Source: an uncultured Bacteroidales bacterium (GTDB lineage: Bacteria; Bacteroidota; Bacteroidia; Bacteroidales; WCHB1-69). Taken from it: a DNA stretch of 19,970 nucleotides. A program made the translations under genes and the position numbers. This document shows positions 13,746 through 19,970 of this stretch, piece after piece (position 1 is the stretch's first letter; every line of letters begins with the position of its first letter). The stretch is from assembly GCA_937949745.1 (NCBI GenBank), contig CALECM010000092.1, forward strand, positions 1-19,970, in the 5' to 3' direction. The notes under the pieces are model-generated. The model ran no database searches and was not told the origin of the DNA. It saw only the letters and a program-made list of their open reading frames with translations.

Positions 13746-14072
13746 GGATCTTATTTTAACTACGTAATTAATTATCCCCATGCAATAAAACAATCCCTTA
13801 TATCCATTGTTTAGCGGAATTAAATATTTGTTAAAATTATGGTGGTAGTGAATTGTTCACATTTAATTCTGTATAGACTCGTTCGTCTGATAATTTCATT
13901 AAATCCGGTTATAGTTAAGTTCCGTTTTTAACAATATATACGGAAAAGGGTTCCGGTTCCGGCATCATTATTTTTTATATGATTGCAATGTGAGATGCCA
14001 AAAATAAATCACCATGTAGGGCAGTAAAATGAATTTATATCCTGGCTGATAGGCATGTTATGACCGAAAAAA
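13746..14072. other. 327-bp intergenic leader upstream of the ligase operon
   Basis: I see no credible coding frame here. It contains TTCCGT/ACGGAA as an inverted repeat (13920-13925 with 13940-13945), a tandem ttccggttccgg (13951-13962), and an exact minus-strand TAnnTTTG (13999-14006). It must hold the ligase-operon promoter and the 3' end of the sigma-factor transcript, but no clear T-tailed terminator is visible. Confidence 0.5.
13999..14006 (-). promoter_or_regulatory. Possible -7 element for the ligase operon
   Basis: The minus strand reads TATTTTTG, matching TAnnTTTG exactly. It would give a leader of about 250 bases before the ATG at 13745 and has no evident -33 partner, so it may be coincidental. 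Confidence 0.3.
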
Positions 14073-14642
14073 TCAGTAATTTAAAAGATCTTTATATAGT
14101 TGTTCCAATCGTTTGCGGAGATGTTTTACCGCGTAATGTTTCCTTGAAAGGAGAGTGTTCACGGGAATGCCTGTCATTTCAGCTATTTCTTTAGCCGGAA
14201 GTCCGTCCATTTCCATCAATTCAAAAGCTTCGCGTTGTTCGGAAGGCAATGCGGATAGAGCCATTTCAAGTTCTTCCCATACCAAAGAACGGATGTATTC
14301 GGTTTCAGGAGTGGTATCATCGCTGAATAATACTTCGGAGAAATCATTCCATAAAGAATCGGCATCGTCGCCATTATATTTGTAAGAAGGCAATTCTTCC
14401 TCATGTTTCTTTTTGCCTTTATTAATAATGGTATTGTGGGCCACCCGATACAGCCACGCCGAAACCTGTTCGATAGGATTAAGAGTGTTTTCGACTGTTT
14501 TTACCAGTTGATATAAAACATCCTGTAAAATATCTTCCGCATCTTCATTATTGGAAACCCGCTTACGGATAAAAGATTTAAGACGGGGTTGATATTCTGC
14601 AATGAGGTTTTCAAGTTCCTCATGGCTCGTTTTTTTATTCAT
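14073..14642 (-). CDS. ECF-type sigma-70 family RNA polymerase sigma factor
   Basis: From the ATG at 14642 this is a 189-residue ECF sigma factor (195 residues if the in-frame ATG at 14660 is used). Region 2 is seen in YQPRLKSFIRKRV...EDAEDILQDV and in SAWLYRVAHNTIIN, which contacts core polymerase and the -10 element. Region 4 is the helix-turn-helix ALSALPSEQREAFELMEM followed by GLPAKEIAEMTGIPVNTLLSR. The start overlaps the end of the small membrane-protein gene upstream by 8 bp (or more with the earlier start), so the two are translated together. No recognisable FecR-type or zinc-binding anti-sigma factor is adjacent. The stimulus and regulon are unknown. Confidence 0.92.
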   Translation of the reverse strand: MNKKTSHEELENLIAEYQPRLKSFIRKRVSNNEDAEDILQDVLYQLVKTVENTLNPIEQVSAWLYRVAHNTIINKGKKKHEEELPSYKYNGDDADSLWNDFSEVLFSDDTTPETEYIRSLVWEELEMALSALPSEQREAFELMEMDGLPAKEIAEMTGIPVNTLLSRKHYAVKHLRKRLEQLYKDLLNY

Positions 14643-15021
14643 TATCCTTTTTTGGTTCATCGCTCATACCGCCAAAGCCACCCCGTGCAAAGAACTCGCT
14701 GCCTCCGAACGGATGTCCGGAAGCGTATTCTTTTCTTTTATTGATAAACTCCCTCCGTTGTTCCGGTGTCATTTTCATCCATTTGTCATGGATCGGATTT
14801 TTATGATGGGCAGCCATCATTCGTCCTTTCATTCCGAATCCAAAACCACCGAATAATATACGGGCAAGTATAAAAAGTCCTGAAGCCTGCCAGAAATTAA
14901 TCGCAGCCAGTCCGAATATGCCCGGTATCAGAAGATTCCAAAGTACCATAACCGCTGCACTGAAACCTGCCAGAACAATGGCTCCCATGAAAAACATTTT
15001 TAATCCGCCTTTTCTTTTCAT
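14635..15021 (-). CDS. Small membrane protein co-translated with the ECF sigma factor
   Basis: The 128-residue product has two predicted membrane helices (about residues 10-31 and 38-60, the second with repeated F/G in ILFGGFGFGM) followed by a soluble tail. The tail contains HHKNPIHDKWMKMTPEQRREFINKRKEY, a pattern like the helical, Met- and His-containing tails of small metal-sensing envelope proteins, and a glycine/phenylalanine stretch near the end. I do not recognise a named family. Its stop overlaps the sigma factor start, and it is the first gene of the pair. It could act as an unconventional anti-sigma or sensor partner that holds the sigma factor at the membrane; that is inference from position and topology. 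The gene is likely real because of its composition and coupling. Confidence 0.75.
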   Translation of the reverse strand: MKRKGGLKMFFMGAIVLAGFSAAVMVLWNLLIPGIFGLAAINFWQASGLFILARILFGGFGFGMKGRMMAAHHKNPIHDKWMKMTPEQRREFINKRKEYASGHPFGGSEFFARGGFGGMSDEPKKDNE

Positions 15022-15382
15022 TGATATTTGTTTTTAATGATTATTAATCTGCAAAAGTCCGTATTCCTTCATATTTATTATTATAAAAATAACTTCTATT
15101 ATTGAAGACAATTGAGCCGAAGAAATATTTTAAGCAACGGAAGAAAAACCAGTAATTATTTGTAGTATAGTGATTTTATTTTGGTTTTAAGAATTATTCC
15201 GGTCTTTATCTTGGTAAAGCTGTTAACTCAGGAGCCAGTCATTCGGTGGATAGCTCGCATGAACCAGTATCATTTAAAAGCTGTATATAGTTTCACGATG
15301 ATGGCTGAGTTCTTTTTGAACAGTGGTTTTCGACAGTTTCGGTAACTTAAAGCAGGTCGGCTGAATTCATCGAAGCGACCGG
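15022..15382. other. 361-bp intergenic region between the SMR and ECF units
   Basis: I see no confident gene. The left part carries a GGTCG/CGACC pairing (15357-15361 with 15378-15382) just past the SMR stop, which could form a weak hairpin but lacks a T-tail. A plus-strand frame without ATG start (15181-15345) is treated as chance or a remnant. The right part is AT-rich and should contain the promoter of the membrane protein-sigma pair, although no exact TAnnTTTG is present. Confidence 0.45.
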
Positions 15383-15715
15383 TTAATGGACGGAAGTTTT
15401 GGAAAAAAGATTGATTATGATAACACCGGCGATGATGAGCGATAAGCCTATAATAGCCGGAATATCAGGAATTTGTTTGTAAAGGAAAATGCCGGCTACG
15501 GTGATCAGTATAATGCCGGCTCCCGACCATATCGCGTAAGCAATTCCTATCGGGATGGATTTTAACGTAAGACTGAGAAAATAAAAAGCAGCGGCATAAC
15601 CGATAATCGTGATGATGGTAGGAATAGGTCTGGTAAATTGTTCCGTACTCTTAAGTGCAGATGTGGCGATGGTCTCGAAAAGGATTGCGATAAAGAGTAA
15701 CAGGTATTTTTTCAT
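15383..15715 (-). CDS. Small multidrug resistance (SMR) efflux protein, EmrE-like
   Basis: This 110-residue protein has four hydrophobic helices and the exact length of EmrE. Key residues fall at EmrE numbering: the membrane-embedded proton/substrate glutamate Glu14 in LFETIATSALK, and Trp63 in GIAYAIWSGAG. That favours the drug-exporting (Qac/EmrE) branch over the guanidinium (Gdx/SugE) branch, though subtype cannot be settled by eye. It would export quaternary ammonium or similar cationic compounds from the cytoplasm using proton motive force as an antiparallel dimer. Start at 15715 is the natural N-terminus. It lies 69 bp downstream of the PqqD-like gene on the same strand and could be read from the OPT transcript or from its own promoter. 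Confidence 0.93.
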   Translation of the reverse strand: MKKYLLLFIAILFETIATSALKSTEQFTRPIPTIITIIGYAAAFYFLSLTLKSIPIGIAYAIWSGAGIILITVAGIFLYKQIPDIPAIIGLSLIIAGVIIINLFSKTSVH

Positions 15716-15784
15716 AAGAATGAATGACTTATTCGCAATAATCCGTATGATGATTCTAATGAATCCCAGGAGATCAAATATCGA

Positions 15785-16141
15785 TTAAGATGAGGTAGCC
15801 GCAGGTTTATATTTGATAAATCCCTGCCGGTATAGCTGGTTAAAAAAAGTAACGATACGATATTCATAGTTTTCTTCCCGGTTAAAGTGATCGGCCAGGG
15901 CTTCCACGATATTTTGAATATTACGTTTGCCGTCAACCAGGTCCCATACGGCTGTTCCGTGTTCCTCAAACCGGATCCGAATCACAGGAGATTTTCTTTT
16001 CGGTACGAAATACTTAAGCATAAACTTACTGCGGAAACGGGGGAAAGCTATCACCGACAGCTCTCCCTCTTTTTCCGTTGAGATATGTTCACTGATATAA
16101 GGTACCAGATCAAAAAGATTTACTTTTTCTTTTTTCTTCAT
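15785..16141 (-). CDS. PqqD-family (RRE-fold) protein next to the OPT transporter
   Basis: The 118-residue product has a PqqD-like winged-helix domain over about residues 55-112: IRFEEHGTAVWDLVDGKRNIQNIV, then ALADHF, then FFNQLYRQGFIKY. This is the fold of RiPP recognition elements, which bind leader peptides for modifying enzymes. The first 50 residues are an added basic segment (FPRFRSKFMLKYFVPKRK). There is no radical-SAM enzyme or precursor peptide in view, so classic PQQ or RiPP biosynthesis is not supported. Instead it begins 3 bp after the stop of the OPT oligopeptide transporter gene, a strongly coupled arrangement suggesting a peptide-binding or regulatory partner for transport. Fold call good; role is inference. 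Confidence 0.85.
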   Translation of the reverse strand: MKKKEKVNLFDLVPYISEHISTEKEGELSVIAFPRFRSKFMLKYFVPKRKSPVIRIRFEEHGTAVWDLVDGKRNIQNIVEALADHFNREENYEYRIVTFFNQLYRQGFIKYKPAATSS

Positions 16142-16144
16142 CTG

Positions 16145-18172
16145 TTAATTTTTCATAGAATTCGCTTTTTTCAAAGGCAGGCTTACCAGGAAGTACCCGA
16201 TTACAAGAATGACGAGTATTCCGATGAGGTATACCGGATTGCTGATCGGAAGTAAATCCGAGAAGAAAATATTAAACATGGCGAAGATGGCGACTACCAG
16301 TCCCATGAGCGCTTCGCCCGCGATCATGCCGGACGCGAGTAGTACACCGGTATTTTCCACGGTGGCGATTTGTCCTTCATTATATTTCCTGCGGGCCACG
16401 TAAAGGTCGAGAATACCTTTGATAAGTCCTCCGGTGAAAATAGCAAATACGGTACCGAAGGGAAGATACATTCCTACGAAGATCAACATAGGGCTTTTAA
16501 TACCCATGAGGATAAAAGCGAAGCCGATAATCATACCCGCAATAATAAGACCCCAGGCCATTTGTCCTCCGACAATACCCTGAGACAGGGTCGCCATAAG
16601 TCCGGCTTGCGGCGCCGACAGGTTTTTGCTGCCGAATCCGCCTTCGTATCCCTGTTGAATTCCCATATTGATATCTCCCTGGTTAAGGATAATAAGTACA
16701 CCGAACATCACGAAACCAGAAACCACTACGCCGATAATATCGCCCACCTGCATTTTCCATGGTGTACCGCCGAGGATATGACCGGCTTTAAGGTCCTGAA
16801 ACATCTCGCCGCCTACGGCAGCCGCTACACAAACGATCGCTGCCACGCCCAGTACGGCTGCTACTCCGCCGTTTTCTGAATCCACGCCACAGGCTACCAG
16901 GATCAATGCGGTTACCACCAGCGCCGTAAGTGTCAGTCCGCTTATCGGGTTGTTGCTCGATCCTATGATCCCGACCAAATATCCGGATACGGCCGCGAAA
17001 AAGAACGCCAGTACGATCATGACGGTAGAAGCGATAATCGCCACCAGAATGGTCGTTTTGAATATGAAATAGGTAATGATAAAAGTAAGCACGGCCGCAA
17101 GGCATATTCCGATCAATATCCAGGAAGATTTCAAATCTTTTTCAGTACGTTCGACTTTTTCGCCGCTACCCTGAGTCGCTTTCTTCAAGTCTTTCACCGA
17201 CCGCTTCAATCCGGTTCCGAGGCTGTTACGCATTCTGTATAAAGTGTAACAAGCGGCTACCAGCATTCCGCCGATCGCAATGATACGCACAACTTCCCGC
17301 CATACAATATTGGCGGCATTCATCCACGCATCGGTGGAAGTGGCTACGTCAAGTCCTTCATTCACCGGAAGAGATTCCACGAAAGAACTACCCAGCATCA
17401 TCAGCAACATCGGAACCAAAAGTCCCCATGCTAAAATAGAACCGCTGAAATTTAAGGCGGAAAGTCTCGGCCCTATAATGTAGCCCACACCCAGGTAAGC
17501 GGGACTAATGGCCGGACCGCCGGCGAAGAATCCGCCTTCCAGGGCTTTACCGTTGGCAAATGTAGCGGCTTTTACTTTGAAAAAGGTAGTCCACTCCGTG
17601 GCGAAAAGTCTTAAATCCCCGGCTATTTTCACAACCGCGCCGACGATCATTGCGGAGAACAAATATTTGGAACCGCCCGAACCGCTTTGTCCTGTTTTAT
17701 GGATTTCCGCGGCAGCTACGCTTTCGGGGAAAGGCAGGTCTTTATCTTCCACCATTACCCTGCGTAATAATGCAACGAAAAGGACGCCTAATGTACCACC
17801 GGTGATCAGGATCAGGGAAGCGGTGATGTAACTGCTTATCGAACTGAATTCTTCCCCGCTCCAGACTCCTGCAATATAAAACGCGGGAAGGGTGAATATG
17901 GCACCTGCCGCTACCGATTCCCCGATGGAACCAACCGTACGGGTGAAATTTTCTTCCAGGATCGATCCCTTGAAGAAACGCAGGATTGCCATTCCTATCA
18001 CGGCGGCAGGATAAGTAGCCGCGATAGTCATACCGGCTTTCAGACCCAGATAAGCATTGGCAGCGCCCAGAACTACGGCCAGAATCAAACCGATAAGCAG
18101 CGCCCTTACTGTAAACTCTTTCATGCTTGTTTCTGCCGGCACGAAAGGGGTGAATTTTTTTTCGTTCTCCAT
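16145..18172 (-). CDS. OPT family oligopeptide transporter
   Basis: This 675-residue polytopic membrane protein of the OPT superfamily has about 14-16 hydrophobic helices. It starts with a short cytoplasmic segment leading to MKEFTVRALLIGLIL and the conserved GAANAYLGLKAGMTIAATYP region (about 37-56), then ENFTRTVGSIGESVAAGAIF (about 74-93), SSNNPISGLT near 405-414, and GGTPWKMQVGDIIG near 475-488. These are typical of the bacterial EspB/OPT branch, which takes up oligopeptides by cation symport; some relatives carry metal chelates instead. A TAnnTTTG element lies 53 bases upstream (18225-18232). It is the first gene of a unit with the PqqD-like gene (3-bp gap) and possibly the SMR gene. Family certain, substrate unknown. 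Confidence 0.95.
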   Translation of the reverse strand: MENEKKFTPFVPAETSMKEFTVRALLIGLILAVVLGAANAYLGLKAGMTIAATYPAAVIGMAILRFFKGSILEENFTRTVGSIGESVAAGAIFTLPAFYIAGVWSGEEFSSISSYITASLILITGGTLGVLFVALLRRVMVEDKDLPFPESVAAAEIHKTGQSGSGGSKYLFSAMIVGAVVKIAGDLRLFATEWTTFFKVKAATFANGKALEGGFFAGGPAISPAYLGVGYIIGPRLSALNFSGSILAWGLLVPMLLMMLGSSFVESLPVNEGLDVATSTDAWMNAANIVWREVVRIIAIGGMLVAACYTLYRMRNSLGTGLKRSVKDLKKATQGSGEKVERTEKDLKSSWILIGICLAAVLTFIITYFIFKTTILVAIIASTVMIVLAFFFAAVSGYLVGIIGSSNNPISGLTLTALVVTALILVACGVDSENGGVAAVLGVAAIVCVAAAVGGEMFQDLKAGHILGGTPWKMQVGDIIGVVVSGFVMFGVLIILNQGDINMGIQQGYEGGFGSKNLSAPQAGLMATLSQGIVGGQMAWGLIIAGMIIGFAFILMGIKSPMLIFVGMYLPFGTVFAIFTGGLIKGILDLYVARRKYNEGQIATVENTGVLLASGMIAGEALMGLVVAIFAMFNIFFSDLLPISNPVYLIGILVILVIGYFLVSLPLKKANSMKN

Positions 18173-18224
18173 CTTTCTTTGTATTTAATTATTATTAGAA
18201 TTAACTTTACTCAAAAATGCCGTG

Positions 18225-18232
18225 CAAATCTA
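18225..18232 (-). promoter_or_regulatory. -7 promoter element of the OPT transporter gene
   Basis: The minus strand reads TAGATTTG, an exact TAnnTTTG, 52 bases before the ATG at 18172. The 285-bp gap to the next gene otherwise shows only a short GGGA/TCCC inverted repeat (18280-18293) without a T-tail. Confidence 0.5.
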
Positions 18233-18457
18233 CTATAAATTTGTGATTGATCATGCGGGAAGTGTGGTTTTTTATAACAGGGAATATTATCCCGTTTACG
18301 TAAAAAGGTTTCGTTATGGAAATAAATACAACGTTAAAAGGTCCGGTTAAGACACTTTTCTATTTTTGTGAAATAAAAGAATTAAAAATAATTCATCATC
18401 GGGAATGATCAGATCCTGCCATTCCGAATATAATGTATTTGGATTAGACTGGTTGTT

Positions 18458-18772
18458 TTAATTGATATCGTATATCTCGAGCGCTTTGGCAAGGCAACAG
18501 TTAACCCCTTTTAAACCGGTGACGGTTAATGTTAACAGGATGGTTTCTTTGATTTCATCACGGGTAGCTCCCGCTTCTTTGGCCATAGGTACATGAAATA
18601 GGATCGCGGTATCATCTCCCTGCGCAGCTTTCATGCCCAGATAGATCAATTGTTTGGTTTTCTGATCCAATCCGGGAGCATCAACCAGCGACTGGACAAG
18701 AGCGTTGTAACCGTCGAACACTTCAGGTGCTTCCTGTTTAAATATTTCGTATGGATTTCGGGAGCTATTCAT
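18458..18772 (-). CDS. Carboxymuconolactone decarboxylase-like (AhpD-fold) protein lacking the CxxC motif
   Basis: This 104-residue all-alpha protein belongs to the carboxymuconolactone decarboxylase family. It has the usual order: LDQKTKQLIYLGMKAAQGDD, then the active-site helix, then AKEAGATRDEIKETILLTLTVTG. In AhpD-type peroxidases the active-site helix carries CxxCxxxH. Here the corresponding stretch is DTAILFHVPMAK, with the histidine kept but both cysteines absent, so thiol peroxidase chemistry is unlikely. Two adjacent cysteines occur later in NCCLAKAL. Proteins of this form in anaerobes are of unknown function. It is 70 bp downstream of the PHP gene on the same strand, with hairpins in between, so co-transcription is uncertain. 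Confidence 0.85.
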   Translation of the reverse strand: MNSSRNPYEIFKQEAPEVFDGYNALVQSLVDAPGLDQKTKQLIYLGMKAAQGDDTAILFHVPMAKEAGATRDEIKETILLTLTVTGLKGVNCCLAKALEIYDIN

Positions 18773-18792
18773 GGCAATACCGGTTTAAAATT

Positions 18793-18838
18793 ATTGTTAC
18801 TGGTGCAATAACAATTGTTGGCTGAGGATAGTTCAGCC
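18793..18838 (-). terminator. Two hairpins between the PHP and CMD-like genes, possible weak terminator or attenuator
   Basis: Just past the PHP stop, GGCTGA/TCAGCC (18820-18825 with 18833-18838) forms a 6-bp hairpin. It is followed by ATTGTTA/TAACAAT (18793-18799 with 18809-18815) leading into an AATAATTTT stretch. The T-run is poor, so termination would be partial at best. Confidence 0.35.
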
Positions 18839-18842
18839 CGGT

Positions 18843-19736
18843 TTATTTCCGGTATGTCAACCGTTGCAGACTCTCTTCCAGGTAAGGTTCGTAAGAAGAT
18901 ATTCCATGATATTCTCCAATGTTAATGCCCGGTTTTATTTTTCCGTGAAAATCGCTTCCGCAGGTTATGAAGCGATTTTCACGTTTAGCTATTTGTGCAA
19001 AAAAATCCATTTGCCTTTCATCATGGTAATTGTTGAACACTTCAATTCCCCGTGCTCCTTTTTGCAGTAATGCTTCCACCCATTCTTCTTTTCCCTTAAA
19101 ATTGAGTCCCGGATGTGCCACTACCGGGATTCCGCCGTTATCTTCGATAAGATCACGCGCCGTATTGAAATCCATTAATTCAATCCTCACATAAGCCGGT
19201 TTACCCTGTGTGCAAAAATCCAAATAAAAATTGAGATACGGCATATCGCTTCTTGAACCTCCCGTGCGATAGGGATCCAGGGCTTTTATATCATCATAAT
19301 CGGGATTGCCAAGCATGACCTCCGCGATCAGTTCCCCGGTGGGCAATTTGCCGTTAGCCTTCTGCAATACTTCACCGGCATCTACCGGTAAATCCAAATG
19401 GTGGAGCTTATGTATGGTTTCCGAAAAAGAAGAGATTACTTTTTTGTTGATTTCATTTTCCAGCGTTATAAAATCAGTGCTGTGACAATTAATGTGATAG
19501 CCTAGTAAATGAAAGTCGATATCCCTGTAAATACAATCGATTTCTATGCCGGGAATAAAGATAAGGTCTTCAGCCGGGGAATCATATAATTCGGCAGCAC
19601 CTTTTACCGTATTGTGGTCGGTAATGGAAAACACTGTTACTCCGGCCGATTCACAAGCTTCCATTATCGCCGGAGTTGTCCATTCCCCGTCGCTGCTGAA
19701 AAGCGAATGGATGTGGAGGTCCGCTTTTGTTTTCAT
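18843..19736 (-). CDS. PHP-domain phosphoesterase (YciV/RNase AM-like)
   Basis: From the ATG at 19736 this is a 297-residue PHP-domain hydrolase. The metal-binding motifs are present: ADLHIHSLFSSDG at residues 5-17, ITDHNT (about 39-44), GIEID (about 62-66), VAHPG (about 206-210) and GSDFHG near 261-266. This set matches the single-domain PHP proteins such as YciV/TrpH (nucleoside 3',5'-bisphosphate phosphatase and 5'-to-3' exoribonuclease), though substrate is not fixed by the motifs. The frame continues upstream to 19841, but that part lies inside the flavodoxin-like gene; the chosen ATG overlaps that gene's stop as TGATG, supporting it and indicating coupling. Cytoplasmic, with no signal peptide. 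Confidence 0.92.
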   Translation of the reverse strand: MKTKADLHIHSLFSSDGEWTTPAIMEACESAGVTVFSITDHNTVKGAAELYDSPAEDLIFIPGIEIDCIYRDIDFHLLGYHINCHSTDFITLENEINKKVISSFSETIHKLHHLDLPVDAGEVLQKANGKLPTGELIAEVMLGNPDYDDIKALDPYRTGGSRSDMPYLNFYLDFCTQGKPAYVRIELMDFNTARDLIEDNGGIPVVAHPGLNFKGKEEWVEALLQKGARGIEVFNNYHDERQMDFFAQIAKRENRFITCGSDFHGKIKPGINIGEYHGISSYEPYLEESLQRLTYRK

Positions 19737-19970
19737 CAAAGGTTCCTCCCCAGTTCCTCCGCTTTTTTTACGGCGTCCGTTTGTAGGATATCGCCGGGGT
19801 TCCTTACACCGGTTACAGCGATAATACCTGCTTCTTTCCATTGACGGTTGGCCGCAATAAGCTGGTAGGATTTAATAATTCCGTCGAAAATATGCGGGTC
19901 ATGGTCTTCTCCGCAAACCAGTAAAATGCTCTCTTTGATATTGGAAGGATGTTTTCCGACGATCAGGGCA
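19736..19970 (-). CDS. NAD(P)H-dependent flavodoxin-fold oxidoreductase, C-terminal part
   Basis: The gene enters from the right edge, so only the last 77 residues are visible, ending at the TGA at 19736-19738. They read LLVCGEDHDPHIFDGIIKSY, then WKEAGIIAVTGVRNPGDI, then KAEELGRNL, the usual end of NADPH-dependent FMN reductase/iron-sulfur-flavoprotein-like enzymes of the flavodoxin superfamily. These carry out two-electron reductions with bound FMN. It is coupled to the PHP gene by a TGATG overlap. The N-terminal flavin loop is outside the window, so the subfamily is unknown. Confidence 0.75.
   Translation of the reverse strand, partial: ALIVGKHPSNIKESILLVCGEDHDPHIFDGIIKSYQLIAANRQWKEAGIIAVTGVRNPGDILQTDAVKKAEELGRNL

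Noticed and set aside
13920..13962. Inverted repeat TTCCGT/ACGGAA and tandem ttccgg units
   Set aside because: Too short and without a T-tail or recurrent copies to call a terminator, repeat family or attachment site.
15181..15345. A 54-codon plus-strand frame starting with TTG in the SMR-sigma gap
   Set aside because: No long ATG-initiated frame, no promoter element, no family resemblance I can name. Chance or an old remnant.
16370..16879. 169-codon open frame on the plus strand
   Set aside because: Antisense to the OPT transporter; no domain and low-complexity composition.
18280..18293. GGGA/TCCC inverted repeat in the OPT upstream region
   Set aside because: Only four pairs with an AT loop and no T-run; not enough for a terminator call.
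18361..18368. Plus-strand TATTTTTG, an exact -7 match
   Set aside because: No plus-strand gene follows; the region runs into minus-strand genes, so it is likely chance in AT-rich DNA.

Overview
The window reads as chromosomal DNA of a Bacteroidota bacterium, probably order Bacteroidales. The reasons are the gene repertoire (M13 lipoprotein peptidase, Rnf-type subunits, OPT transporter with a PqqD-like partner), lipoproteins with short LxxC-type lipoboxes, weak Shine-Dalgarno signals, and several copies of the TAnnTTTG -7 element upstream of genes. Base composition looks even throughout. I see no tRNA, rRNA, CRISPR array or insertion sequence. A family-level guess (Dysgonomonadaceae or relatives) would be speculation.

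Layout. 104-3229 (minus): carbamate kinase, a good intrinsic terminator, then an M13 metallopeptidase lipoprotein. 3503-4087 (plus): a Qnr-like pentapeptide-repeat protein whose promoter carries a perfect 14-bp palindrome. 4084-8109 (minus): a tight five-gene run in transcription order: lipocalin lipoprotein, a small signal-anchor ORF, ApbE-like flavin transferase, RnfC, RnfD. 8260-8880 (minus): a flavin-reductase-like domain carried on a lipoprotein. 9074-10009 (plus): a secreted MsrB-MsrA fusion. 10006-10530 (minus): a 3-methyladenine DNA glycosylase. 10588-13745 (minus): a four-gene run of two unrecognised proteins, an ATP-dependent DNA ligase and a small HAD phosphatase. 14073-15021 (minus): a small membrane protein overlapping an ECF sigma factor. 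15383-18172 (minus): an OPT oligopeptide transporter, a PqqD-fold (RRE-like) protein, and an EmrE-type SMR exporter. 18458-19970 (minus): the end of a flavodoxin-like oxidoreductase, a PHP phosphoesterase, and a carboxymuconolactone decarboxylase-like protein.

Two neighbourhoods stand out. The first (about 4.1-10.0 kb) concentrates flavin and envelope redox functions: RnfC and RnfD without RnfA, B, E or G, an ApbE flavin transferase, a lipoprotein with an FMN-binding flavin-reductase fold, and an exported methionine sulfoxide reductase. My inference is an envelope flavin electron-transfer locus that may feed oxidative-damage repair. Part of the signal anchor expected for ApbE lies in a separate frame 5 bp upstream of the ApbE start.

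The second (about 10.0-13.7 kb) looks like a nucleic-acid repair operon. It holds a complete ATP-dependent ligase with a nucleotidyltransferase domain, an OB fold and a WGR-like tail, together with a HAD phosphatase, two conserved-looking proteins of unknown function, and a downstream glycosylase. The gene spacing (TAATG overlap, 11 and 13 bp gaps) argues for one transcript. A third, smaller point is the OPT transporter with a PqqD/RRE-fold protein 3 bp downstream and no radical-SAM maturase in view.
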